Below the pieces are notes generated by a model that searched no databases, was not told where the DNA came from, and saw only the letters and a list, made by a program, of their open reading frames with translations. From contig JBGANR010000008.1 in the NCBI GenBank assembly GCA_044222225.1, forward strand, positions 62,001-126,000: a stretch of 64,000 nt of DNA, read 5' to 3'. Below are positions 15,398 to 23,361 of the stretch, piece by piece; within the stretch, counting starts at the first letter, position 1, and every line of letters begins with the position of its first letter. The translations under genes and the position numbers were made by a program. The DNA comes from JBGANR01 sp044222225. GTDB taxonomy: Bacteria > Actinomycetota > Actinomycetes > Mycobacteriales > Mycobacteriaceae.

Positions 15398-16009
15398 ATG
15401 AGCGCCGCGTCGACGTCCCGCACGGAGCAGAAGGCTCGGACGCGGACGGCTCTGCTCGACGCGGCGCTGGACCTCACCCGGGACCGCGGGTTCTCCGGCC
15501 TGTCACTGCGGGACGTCTCCCGGGCCGCCGGCATCGTGCCGACGGCGTTCTACCGGCACTTCGCCTCGCTCGACGAGCTCGGTGTCGCGCTGGCCGAGGA
15601 GGGCATGCGGGTGGCCCGCGGCATCTCCCGCGAGATCCGGCGACGCGGCCCGGCGACGCTCGCCGACGCGGTGGCGATCCTCGCCCAGCAGGCCGCGGCG
15701 CACGCCGCGGAGCTGCGGTTCGTCGTCACCGAGCGGTACAGCGCGCCGCGTGAGGTGCGCCGGACGCTCGCCACCGAGATGGAGCTGCTGACGCGCGAGG
15801 TGGCCATCGACCTCGCCCGCCGCGACGGCATGCGCGACTGGGACAGCGATGATCTGACGTCTGCCGCGACGGTGCTTCTGGCCGTCGTCACCGCCGCCGT
15901 CGCCGAGCTCGTGCAACCCGACGCCGACGCCGATCGCGTCGTCGCCACCGCGACCGAGGCTCTGCGCATGACGTTCGTCGGCCTCGACAACTGGCGTCCG
16001 GCGCACTGA
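15398..16009 (+). CDS. TetR-family regulator, DesT/FabR-like
   Basis: A 203-residue TetR-type repressor. The N-terminal helix-turn-helix (TRTALLDAALDLTRDRGFSGLSLRDVSRAAG, then IVPTAFYRHFASLDELG) matches the DesT/FabR subfamily, in which IVPxAFYRHF and an acyl-CoA-sensing C-terminal domain are typical. It faces away from the desaturase-reductase genes, and the only strong palindrome in the shared promoter region is the DesT-like site at 15293-15310. I therefore infer that it senses the saturated/unsaturated acyl-CoA balance and controls the desaturase operon and itself. ATG at 15398, after GAGGAG, is preferred over an upstream ATG at 15302 that lies within the operator. Confidence 0.88.
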   Translation: MSAASTSRTEQKARTRTALLDAALDLTRDRGFSGLSLRDVSRAAGIVPTAFYRHFASLDELGVALAEEGMRVARGISREIRRRGPATLADAVAILAQQAAAHAAELRFVVTERYSAPREVRRTLATEMELLTREVAIDLARRDGMRDWDSDDLTSAATVLLAVVTAAVAELVQPDADADRVVATATEALRMTFVGLDNWRPAH

Positions 16010-16018
16010 CCGTCGCCG

Positions 16019-17314
16019 CTACGGCCGCCCGGCGATCCGGGCGAGTGCCAGCGCGGTGAGGAAGATCCCGAGCGCCTGCCAGCCCGCGGACGCTCCCAGT
16101 CCCTCCTTCGCTGTGAGCAGGATCGCCACCCCGGCCACACCGACGAGTGTTCCCACCAGCGCCGAGCGCACCGGACCGAGCCGCACGGGGAGCGGCGCGT
16201 CCCACCACGGCAGCCGGCGGTGTTCGAGCGGCAGCAGAGCGACGAACATCACGGCCATGACGACGGCGAACACGAGCACCCGCAGCGCCATCCGCAGCCC
16301 GAAGTCCGGGCGGTGCACGTCGAAGGCGTCGAGATCGGCCAGGTGCAGCAGACCGATCGCGGCGGCGATCGCCGGGATGTGCCACAGGTACAGCGTCATG
16401 GCGCCCGAGTTGCCGACCGCCACCGCGTGCCAGACGCGCGGCCGCCGGGCCCAGCGGTCGAGCCGGCCGGCGACGGCCACGAATCCGAACCCGAACACCG
16501 TGGCGTGCAGCGCGAGGACGACCGTCGGGGGCGAGACGTTGGAGAGCTCGTCGCGCCCCGTCGTCGCCAGCGACAGGGCGTACGGCCCGGCCGCGACGAT
16601 GCCGATGTTCAGCGCGAGAGCACCCAGCGCCACGACGCCCGCGACCCTCGGGGCGACCAGCCGCTTGGCGTAGCCGACCCCGATCGCCGTCGGAATCAAC
16701 CAGGCGAGCAGGAAGTTCACGTAGCCGTACTCCCGGGCGCCCGTGGCGATCCGGGCGGCGTCGAACACCGCGGTGGCGCCGATGAGCGCGATGAGGACGC
16801 CGGCCAGCGCGCCGGCCGTGCGGATGCGGCAGAGCGCGGGCACGAACCCGAGCACCACGAGATAGACGCCGACGAACCACAGCAGCGCGACGCTCTCGTT
16901 GCCCATCCGTGACGCAGACGCCTCCCCCGCCAGCGCCCGGACGGCCGCCAGCAGGACGGCCCACGCCGCGAGATACCAGAGGACGGGCCGCACCAGCCGT
17001 TGCGCCCGGGTGAGCAGCCACGGCCCCCACGCCGTCCCGTCACGCCATCCGTACGCCGCCGCGGCACCGCCCGCGACGAAGAACAGCGGCATGATCTGCA
17101 GCAGCCAGGTGACGGGTTCGAGCGCGGGCAGTTCGCCGAGCAGGTTGCCGGTCTCGACGCCGCCGGAGCCGATGGTCGCGAGCAGCAGCACGCAGTGGGC
17201 CGCCATGACGACGACGAGCGAGGCGATCCGCGCGACGTCGACGGCGCGATCGCGGCGGTCGGGGGTGGCCGCGGCGATCGCGGCGCGGCCGGGGAGCAGA
17301 CGTGATGAGGGCAT
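16019..17314 (-). CDS. Acyltransferase-3 family membrane protein
   Basis: A 431-residue polytopic protein with about ten hydrophobic helices. The N-terminal RAVDVARIASLVVVMAAHCVLLL carries the Arg...His arrangement of acyltransferase-3/OafA-type enzymes. Later segments are typical of the family: WLLQIMPLFFVAGGAAAAYG, LVRPVLWYLAAWAVLL, MTLYLWHIPA. Such enzymes O-acylate sugars, lipids or peptidoglycan from the membrane; the acceptor here cannot be told. It converges with the TetR gene nine bases away. The gene upstream (Fic) ends about 100 bases from its start, so it may have its own promoter. The start is ATG at 17314. Confidence 0.8.
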   Translation of the reverse strand: MPSSRLLPGRAAIAAATPDRRDRAVDVARIASLVVVMAAHCVLLLATIGSGGVETGNLLGELPALEPVTWLLQIMPLFFVAGGAAAAYGWRDGTAWGPWLLTRAQRLVRPVLWYLAAWAVLLAAVRALAGEASASRMGNESVALLWFVGVYLVVLGFVPALCRIRTAGALAGVLIALIGATAVFDAARIATGAREYGYVNFLLAWLIPTAIGVGYAKRLVAPRVAGVVALGALALNIGIVAAGPYALSLATTGRDELSNVSPPTVVLALHATVFGFGFVAVAGRLDRWARRPRVWHAVAVGNSGAMTLYLWHIPAIAAAIGLLHLADLDAFDVHRPDFGLRMALRVLVFAVVMAVMFVALLPLEHRRLPWWDAPLPVRLGPVRSALVGTLVGVAGVAILLTAKEGLGASAGWQALGIFLTALALARIAGRP

Positions 17315-17421
17315 GCGTCCAGCGTCGTCGGACGAGGCCGCCTGCGAATGAGTAGTCCTACCCGGATCGCCCCGGGAACTCGCTCGGGCGGTGCCGTCCG
17401 GACGCGAGGCCGCACCTCCGA

Positions 17422-18612
17422 TCAGCGCCGGCGACCGGCCCGGGCGGCGAAGGCGTCCAGCGCGGCGAGCACCTCACTCGACTGCCACATGCGATTGCGC
17501 CTGAAACCGGTGAACTCGGTCAGCACGCCGGCGTCCACCAGCGGCGCGATCACCCGCGGCACGTTCTGCGACGCCACGCCCAGCTCTCCGATGACCGTCG
17601 CCGCATCGATCACCGGGTGCCGGAGAAGCAGGTCCGCCAACCGCCACGACGCGGCACCCCGCCGAACCCTGATCCGTTCGTCCCAACCCGACCGGACCGC
17701 CCGCAACTCGGCCACCAGCTGCCGGCCGTTCGCGATCGCCAGCCACGACGCATCGGCGAAACGTCCGACGATCCGCGACGGGTCACCCTCCCGGTATGCG
17801 GTGAGCGCGTCGAAGTACCCGGCCGTGTCCGTCAGCAACCCCGCCGACACCGGCACCGTCACGTTCCTCGTCAGGCCGTGGCCACGAAGCATCGCGTGCA
17901 CCAGCGCCCGCCCCGTCCGACCGTTGCCGTCCGGGAACGGATGAATCGTCTCGAACTGCGCGTGCGCGATCGCCACCTGCGCGAGCAACGGCAGATCGAC
18001 CCGCTGAACGAAGCGGATGAGATCGTCCATCAGCTCCGGCACGCGATCGTGATACGGCGGCACGAACGACGCCTCGTGCGGACCGTACGACGATCCGCCG
18101 ATCCACACCTGCTCCGGCCGCCAGCGCCCCGTCAGACCTGGCGCCACGCCGACGAGCAGCGCGGAGTGCATCGCGATGACCGCTTCACCGTCGAGCCGAT
18201 CGGCCAGTTCCAATGCCGCCCGCATCGCGGCCACGTTCCCGACGATCTCCGTCGCGTTCCGTTTCTCGGTGCTGCCGAGCTCGGCCAACGCGATCGACTT
18301 CGCCCCCGACGTCAGGTTCTCGATCATCGACGACGACGCCGACTCCGACCGCAACAGCACGAACGCGAACGGCGCCACTTCGGCCCCGAGCTCCGCATCG
18401 AACCGTGCGATCTCGGCGCCGGCCTCGTCGGCCACGGCAAGAATGTCTGCGGGCAGGATCAGTGTCGACTCCGCGATCGGCGGAACGACCGCAGCGCGAT
18501 ACGGCCCCGAATGCCGGCGACGAACCGACGCCGACACCAGATCGCCCGGGATCTGCGACACCCAGGGCCGCTCCTCCCAACCGATCCGCGGCCACACCTC
18601 TTCTGAGAGCAT
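17422..18612 (-). CDS. Class II Fic-domain protein with C-terminal winged helix
   Basis: A 396-residue Fic protein. The catalytic loop HPFPDGNGRTGR (His224 to Arg235) is intact, so AMP (or other nucleotide) transfer should be possible. An inhibitory-helix motif SSMIEN (Ser94 to Asn99) lies N-terminal, which defines class II Fic proteins that hold themselves inactive. The N-terminal ~90 residues match the Fic_N region. The C-terminal ~90 residues (ASWRLADLLLRHPVIDAATVIGELGVASQNVPRVIAPLVDAGVL) look like a winged helix that could bind DNA. Upstream are three copies of a CTTACTCTCA element, two forming a perfect dyad, which suggests autoregulation. No separate antitoxin gene is visible. The target is unknown. 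The start ATG at 18612 gives the full Fic_N region. Confidence 0.92.
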   Translation of the reverse strand: MLSEEVWPRIGWEERPWVSQIPGDLVSASVRRRHSGPYRAAVVPPIAESTLILPADILAVADEAGAEIARFDAELGAEVAPFAFVLLRSESASSSMIENLTSGAKSIALAELGSTEKRNATEIVGNVAAMRAALELADRLDGEAVIAMHSALLVGVAPGLTGRWRPEQVWIGGSSYGPHEASFVPPYHDRVPELMDDLIRFVQRVDLPLLAQVAIAHAQFETIHPFPDGNGRTGRALVHAMLRGHGLTRNVTVPVSAGLLTDTAGYFDALTAYREGDPSRIVGRFADASWLAIANGRQLVAELRAVRSGWDERIRVRRGAASWRLADLLLRHPVIDAATVIGELGVASQNVPRVIAPLVDAGVLTEFTGFRRNRMWQSSEVLAALDAFAARAGRRR

Positions 18613-18619
18613 GCGCCGA

Positions 18620-18671
18620 CCTTACTCTCAGATATTCGATAAGTGAGAGTAAGGACCCGACTTACTCTCAG
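18620..18671. promoter_or_regulatory. Operator-like array upstream of the Fic gene (three CTTACTCTCA sites)
   Basis: CCTTACTCTCA (18620-18630) and TGAGAGTAAGG (18644-18654) form a perfect 11-bp inverted repeat with a 13-base spacer. A third copy, CTTACTCTCAG, occupies 18661-18671 at the very end of coaE. The first site begins only eight bases upstream of the Fic start, so a protein bound here would cover the promoter and start region. Confidence 0.75.
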
Positions 18672-19582
18672 TTACGCTCCACGATGACCCGCGTCGCCTG
18701 GCCGGGGTCGGCGCCCAGATACACGCCCTCGTCGCCGATGAAGCCCGCCGCAGCGAGCCGCTCGACGACGTCCGCCTCCGTCACGTTCGGCGCGAGCACG
18801 ACCTGCGCCTCGACGACGTCGAGTGCGGGGGCGTCGGGGTCGGGCCCCGTCGCGACGACGTTCGCGGCATCGGCGCCGAGCGCGACCCACAGCCGGCCGA
18901 CCAGGCGGTCGCCCGCCGTGGGCCACGCCGGACGGACGCCGGTCGCCGCCGCGGGTGCCGACGCCGCGACTCCGGCGAGGATGTTCGCGTTGTACGGCGC
19001 GATCCGCTCCGTCCACAGCCGGCGGACCTGCGGGATCAGCGCCTCCGGCGTGCCCGAGTTGTCGAACCACACGTCGGCGACAGCCCGGCGTTCGGCGGTC
19101 GACGCCTGCGCCCGGATCCGCGCGCGGGCGTCGTCCTCGGTCAGGCCGCGGTACTCGACGAGCCGCGCGACCCGCGTCTCGACGTCGGCGTCCACGACGA
19201 CGACGAGGTGGAAGATCGGCGCCATCCCGCCCTCGACGAGCAGCGGCACGTCCTGCACGACGATCGCCTCGCGAGGCGCCGCGGCGATGAGCTCGGCGGT
19301 CCGGGCACCGATCCGCGGATGCGTGATGCCGTTGAGCGTGGTGCGGGCCTCGTCGCTCGCGAACGCCTTGGCGGCGAGCGCCGGACGGTCCAGTTCGCCG
19401 TCGGCGGTGACGATCTCCGGCCCGAACGCCGCGACGAGCTCGGCGAGCCCGGCACTGCCGGGTGCGACCACCTCCCGAGCGATCCGATCCGCGTCCACGA
19501 CGACGGCGCCGAGGTCGGCGAACACCCTCGCGACCGTCGACTTGCCCGCACCGATACCCCCGGTCAACCCCACACGCAGCAC
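18668..19582 (-). CDS. coaE: Dephospho-CoA kinase with C-terminal extension
   Basis: A 304-residue protein. The first ~200 residues are dephospho-CoA kinase, the last step of coenzyme A synthesis: Walker A GGIGAGKST near residue 8, DADRIAREVV, and HPRIGART. GTG at 19582 is the start because it places the P-loop at the usual distance from the N-terminus. Mycobacterial CoaE carries a C-terminal GrpB/UPF0157-like domain of about 200 residues. Here only ~100 residues follow (GDRLVGRLWVALGADAANVV ... LDVVEAQVVLAP ... VERLAAAGF), which looks like a shortened or decayed version. The stop codon lies inside the Fic operator array. Confidence 0.93.
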   Translation of the reverse strand: MLRVGLTGGIGAGKSTVARVFADLGAVVVDADRIAREVVAPGSAGLAELVAAFGPEIVTADGELDRPALAAKAFASDEARTTLNGITHPRIGARTAELIAAAPREAIVVQDVPLLVEGGMAPIFHLVVVVDADVETRVARLVEYRGLTEDDARARIRAQASTAERRAVADVWFDNSGTPEALIPQVRRLWTERIAPYNANILAGVAASAPAAATGVRPAWPTAGDRLVGRLWVALGADAANVVATGPDPDAPALDVVEAQVVLAPNVTEADVVERLAAAGFIGDEGVYLGADPGQATRVIVERN

Positions 19583-19646
19583 GTCAGTGATCTTGCCAGC
19601 CCGCCGCCGAAACCACACGACGCAGTCTCGCCCGATCGGCGCAGGT

Positions 19647-20063
19647 TCAGCCGCGGCCCTCGCCCTGTCGCCAGGACCCGCCGGTCTCACGCTCGAAGGC
19701 CGGGCGCACGTCGACGGTGTCGTACACGATGCGCAACGCCGCGATCCGGCCGTCGTCCGCGAGCTCGGCCAGATCCACGACGTCGAACGGCGCCGCCGCA
19801 CCCGAAGGCAGCCGCCAGTCGAAGTGGAACCAGAACGAGATCAGCGCGGCGCCCTCCCGGCTCCGCCCCTCCATGACACCGAGCAACGTCAGTTGCGAAC
19901 CACTCGTGTCGGCGAAGAGCTCGGGATAGAACTCGGTCGCCGGTCTGGGTCCGTACAGCGGCGAATACACGGTCGCACCTGGGGCGAACAGCGCCAGGAC
20001 GCCCTCGGTGTCGGCGGCCTCCAGGCCGGCGAGATAGGCCGAGACGAGATCCGTTGCGTTCAT
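19647..20063 (-). CDS. SnoaL/NTF2-like protein
   Basis: A 138-residue protein with the small cone-shaped NTF2-like fold pattern: helix LVSAYLAGLEAADTEGVLALFAPGATVYSPL, then FYPELFADTSGSQLTLLGVM, and strand-rich FWFHFDWRLPSG, VVDLAELADDGRIAALRIVYD. Members of this fold include polyketide cyclases, ketosteroid isomerases and many uncharacterised binding proteins, so no reaction can be assigned. It lies 64 bases upstream of coaE on the same strand and might be cotranscribed. ATG at 20063 is preferred over a GTG five codons upstream because it gives the usual short N-terminus. Confidence 0.75.
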   Translation of the reverse strand: MNATDLVSAYLAGLEAADTEGVLALFAPGATVYSPLYGPRPATEFYPELFADTSGSQLTLLGVMEGRSREGAALISFWFHFDWRLPSGAAAPFDVVDLAELADDGRIAALRIVYDTVDVRPAFERETGGSWRQGEGRG

Positions 20064-20120
20064 GGCGACAGTATTCACGGCGCACGTCCCGGGAAACGTG
20101 CGCCGTGAGGGGTGTCGCGG

Positions 20121-20600
20121 TTACGGCGTCCCCGACGCCGACGACGGGGCCGACGATGACGGGGCCGGCTGCTGCGGAGCATCGACGTAGCCGCGCGGCC
20201 CCGGGCCCTCGCCACGCAGGCCGGGTGCTCGACGCTCGCGGACGCCTGGGCCGCCGCGCTCCATCTCCCGCATCATCACCCTGTCACCGCGATGGTGATG
20301 CCCGCCGTCGGACGCGGCGAGCGCGATCATCCCGCCCGCGACGCCGCTGAGCAAGAGCGCGACGAGCACACCGCCGGCGATGAGCAGCTTCTTCGCCGTA
20401 CTGAGCGCCGGCCACCCGGACGCAGTGGCCGGCGGAACCGCCGCCACCGGCACCGTCGCCACCGGCGGCTGCAGCGCGGGCCCCGGCGGTGCGGGGTTCG
20501 AGGGTGCGGGGTTCGGCGGTCCGGGGTTCGAGGACGCGGGGTTCAAGGGCACCGGGCCGGCGTTCTCGCTGTCGCCGGACGGTGTCGGGCTCGTGGTCAC
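20121..20600 (-). CDS. Proline-rich single-pass membrane protein, unknown function
   Basis: A 159-residue protein with three parts: a cytoplasmic proline-rich leader with repeated NPA/NPG/PGP units, one transmembrane helix (KKLLIAGGVLVALLLSGVAGGMIALAAS near residues 68-95), and a charged outer tail (HHHRGDRVMMREMERGGPGVRERR) ending in a serine/proline-rich stretch. No enzymatic domain is visible. GTG at 20600 follows AAGGAGAA by seven bases, a clear ribosome binding site. The upstream neighbour (20641-21525) has the same architecture and strand and ends 40 bases before this start, so the two are probably cotranscribed and may act together at the membrane. Confidence 0.72.
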   Translation of the reverse strand: MTTSPTPSGDSENAGPVPLNPASSNPGPPNPAPSNPAPPGPALQPPVATVPVAAVPPATASGWPALSTAKKLLIAGGVLVALLLSGVAGGMIALAASDGGHHHRGDRVMMREMERGGPGVRERRAPGLRGEGPGPRGYVDAPQQPAPSSSAPSSASGTP

Positions 20601-20640
20601 GTGTGGTTCTCCTTCTGCTGAGGTCTGGTCTATCGGGCAG

Positions 20641-21525
20641 TCAGGCCGGCGGGGCGAGCGCGAACGCCCGGGACAGGTCGTCACCCGCGTTGAGGTACAC
20701 CGGCATGGCCAGCCCGCCCGCACGCGCGTCATCGCGGTGGTTCCAGCGGGTGATCGGCCCGCCCGGCGTCGGCGGGGCGTCCGGGTACGACTCCCCCGCC
20801 GCGAAGGCGGCGCCGATGAGCGTCCAGGCGCCGTTGCCGGCGTAGCGGTACAGCAGGGCCTCCGGCGCGGCCGGATCGAGCACCTTCCCGTCGGTGAGAT
20901 GTGCCCTCGCGACGACGCGCAGCACCGGGGCCGTCGCGCCCTGCGTCTTGGCGTCGACGGCCTGCAGCCGCCGCGCGAACGCCGGCTGCCGCTTGGCCGC
21001 CGCCACCGCCGCGTCGACGTCGAAGCCGGCGGCCTTCGCCTTGGCCGTGTCCGTGTAGCCGGCGGTCGCGGTCCGCAGTTGCTGCAGGAGCGTCGACGCC
21101 GCGGCGCGCTGCGCGTCCGTGGCCGATCCGACGTCGGGTCGGTCGGCCGCCGTCGACACGTCCTGCCCGTGCTCCTGCGCCCATTGCCGACGCTCGTCGG
21201 CCATCGCCAGGCGACCCTGCCGACCGCCCGCCTCCTGGCCGGGCCGGGCCCGCTCGTGCGTGCCGCGATCGGCGGCCGACAGCGCGACGACGGCCCCGAT
21301 GCCGCCGGCGACCAGCACCGCCGCGACGACGGCCGCCGCGACGAGCACGATCTTCTTCCTGTTCCGGGGCGCCCGGATCGGCCCGGACGCCGCGACCGGC
21401 GGAGCGACGGCCGGAGCGGGCACGGGTTGCACCGGGATCTCCTGCGTCGGCGGATCCCGGTCGATCGGCAGCTGTTCTGTCGTGCGGTCGGGATCCGGAC
21501 CGCCCGGCCCCTGTGTGTCGCTCAT
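20641..21525 (-). CDS. Membrane-anchored protein with extracytoplasmic domain, unknown function
   Basis: A 294-residue protein. A proline-rich cytoplasmic leader (~50 residues) is followed by a basic RNRKK stop and one membrane helix (IVLVAAAVVAAVLVAGGIGAVVAL, ~60-82). An outer region of ~210 residues comes next, with a helical part (RAAASTLLQQLRTATAGYTDTAKAKAAGFD) and a beta-rich C-terminal part (EALLYRYAGNGAWTLIGAAFAAGESYPDAPP, then GGPITRWNHRDDA). I recognise no named domain; the C-terminal part could bind a small ligand. The start ATG at 21525 follows AGGAACCG. It sits between rpsA and the smaller anchored protein, interrupting the usual rpsA-coaE neighbourhood. Confidence 0.75.
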   Translation of the reverse strand: MSDTQGPGGPDPDRTTEQLPIDRDPPTQEIPVQPVPAPAVAPPVAASGPIRAPRNRKKIVLVAAAVVAAVLVAGGIGAVVALSAADRGTHERARPGQEAGGRQGRLAMADERRQWAQEHGQDVSTAADRPDVGSATDAQRAAASTLLQQLRTATAGYTDTAKAKAAGFDVDAAVAAAKRQPAFARRLQAVDAKTQGATAPVLRVVARAHLTDGKVLDPAAPEALLYRYAGNGAWTLIGAAFAAGESYPDAPPTPGGPITRWNHRDDARAGGLAMPVYLNAGDDLSRAFALAPPA

Positions 21526-21663
21526 CGGTTCCTCCTGACAGCCGCCCGCGACGCGCAGACGTCGACCCGTCCGATGATCCGGGGCGTTCCTGGAGATTCG
21601 CTGTGAGCAGCCGGGCAGTTTCCCACCAGCCCGGGCCGCCGACCGGCACAGCCCGGAGATACG

Positions 21664-21694
21664 ACGACGCCCCCGCCGTGGGCGGGGGCGTCGT
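21664..21694. terminator. Hairpin downstream of rpsA
   Basis: A perfect 14-bp stem (21664-21677 with 21681-21694) closes a three-base loop and is very G/C rich. It lies 36 bases after the rpsA stop on the minus strand. There is no T-run, as is common for actinobacterial terminators. Confidence 0.75.
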
Positions 21695-21729
21695 GGTTCG
21701 GTTACGCGTCAGACGCGACCGGAGAGATG

Positions 21730-23190
21730 TCAGGCGTTGCCGGACAGCTTCTCGCGGAGCGCGGCCAGCTGCTCGTCGCTCGCGAGCGAGCCACCCAGGG
21801 AAGCACCCTGCGAGCCGGCCTGCGTCGAATCCGACGAGTAGTTCGACGCGGCGGCCTTGCCGGTGTCGGCGGCGGCACTGGCGGCGAACTTCTCGATCTG
21901 GGCCGTGTGCATCTTGTGACGGCGCTCGGCCTCGGCGTACCGGGCCTCCCACTCCTCACGCTGCTTCTCGAAGCCTTCGAGCCACTCGTTCGTGTCGGCG
22001 TCGAAGCCCTCGGGGAAGATGTAGTTGCCCTGATCGTCGTAGCTGTCGGCCATGCCGTACTTCGAGGGGTCGAACTCCTCGGTGTAGTCCTCGTTGGCCT
22101 GCTTGAGCGACAGCGAGATGCGGCGGCGATCCAGGTCGATGTCGATGACCTTGACCATCGCGTCGTCGCCGACGGAGACGACCTGGTCCGGCACCTCGAC
22201 GTGGCGCTCGGCCAGCTCCGAGATGTGCACGAGGCCCTCGATGCCCTCCTCGACGCGGACGAACGCGCCGAACGGAACCAGCTTGGTGACCTTGCCCGGA
22301 ACGATCTGGCCGATCGCATGGGTCCGGGCGAAGTGCCGCCACGGGTCCTCCTGCGTCGCCTTGAGCGACAGCGACACGCGCTCGCGGTCGAGATCGACGT
22401 CGAGCACCTCGACCGTGACCTCGTCGCCGACGGTGACGACCTCGGACGGGTGGTCGATGTGCTTCCACGACAGCTCGGAGACGTGGACGAGACCGTCGAC
22501 GCCGCCGAGATCGACGAACGCGCCGAAGTTGACGATCGACGAGACGACACCCTTGCGGACCTGGCCGCGCTGCAGCTGGTGCAGGAACTCGCTGCGGACC
22601 TCGGACTGGGTCTGCTCGAGCCACGCACGCCGCGAGAGCACGACGTTGTTGCGGTTCTTGTCGAGCTCGATGATCTTGGCCTCGATCTCCTTGCCGATGT
22701 ACGGCTGCAGATCGCGGACACGACGCATCTCGACGAGCGAGGCGGGGAGGAAGCCGCGCAGGCCGATGTCGAGGATGAGGCCGCCCTTGACGACCTCGAT
22801 GACGGTGCCCTTGACGGCCTCGTCCTTCTCCTTGAGCTCCTCGATCGTGCCCCAGGCGCGCTCGTACTGGGCGCGCTTCTTGGACAGGATCAGCCGGCCC
22901 TCCTTGTCCTCCTTCGTGAGGACAAGGGCCTCCACCTCGTCACCGACGTTGACGACCTCGGACGGGTCGACGTCGTGCTTGATGGACAGCTCCCGCGACG
23001 GGATGACGCCCTCGGTCTTGTAACCGATGTCGAGGAGGACCTCGTCACGGTCGACCTTGACGATCGTGCCTTCGACGATGTCGCCGTCGTTGAAGTACTT
23101 GATCGTGGAGTCGATGGCGGCGAGGAAGTCCTCGGCGGTGCCGATGTCGTTGACGGCGACCTGCGGCGAGGTGATGGTGGTGGAGGGCAT
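21730..23190 (-). CDS. rpsA: 30S ribosomal protein S1
   Basis: A 486-residue S1 protein with four S1 (OB-fold) repeats: GDIVEGTIVKVDRDEVLLDIGYKTEG near residue 31, KGTVIEVVKGGLILDIG, RKGVVSSIVNFGAFVDLGGVDG, and PGKVTKLVPFGAFVRVEEGIEG. A loosely structured C-terminal tail follows, as in actinobacterial S1. It binds mRNA at the small ribosomal subunit and helps initiation. ATG at 23190 gives the standard N-terminus (MPSTTITSPQVAVNDIG); an upstream extension would be unusual. The gene is flanked downstream by a strong hairpin and is divergent from the methyltransferase gene at 23362, leaving about 170 bases for both promoters. Confidence 0.97.
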   Translation of the reverse strand: MPSTTITSPQVAVNDIGTAEDFLAAIDSTIKYFNDGDIVEGTIVKVDRDEVLLDIGYKTEGVIPSRELSIKHDVDPSEVVNVGDEVEALVLTKEDKEGRLILSKKRAQYERAWGTIEELKEKDEAVKGTVIEVVKGGLILDIGLRGFLPASLVEMRRVRDLQPYIGKEIEAKIIELDKNRNNVVLSRRAWLEQTQSEVRSEFLHQLQRGQVRKGVVSSIVNFGAFVDLGGVDGLVHVSELSWKHIDHPSEVVTVGDEVTVEVLDVDLDRERVSLSLKATQEDPWRHFARTHAIGQIVPGKVTKLVPFGAFVRVEEGIEGLVHISELAERHVEVPDQVVSVGDDAMVKVIDIDLDRRRISLSLKQANEDYTEEFDPSKYGMADSYDDQGNYIFPEGFDADTNEWLEGFEKQREEWEARYAEAERRHKMHTAQIEKFAASAAADTGKAAASNYSSDSTQAGSQGASLGGSLASDEQLAALREKLSGNA

Positions 23191-23361
23191 TGTGTTGGGT
23201 TGCTCCGGACGGATTACTCGTGAAGATGGACAGGGACTCGCACGCCGCAGCCCGCCCGGATCGGACACCCGATACAGACGTACTCAGGGCCATGACACAC
23301 GTGCCGTATAAGACTACGCGGGCCGCTCATCCAGAGCAATCGGCGGGGCTACCGTGAGCGG

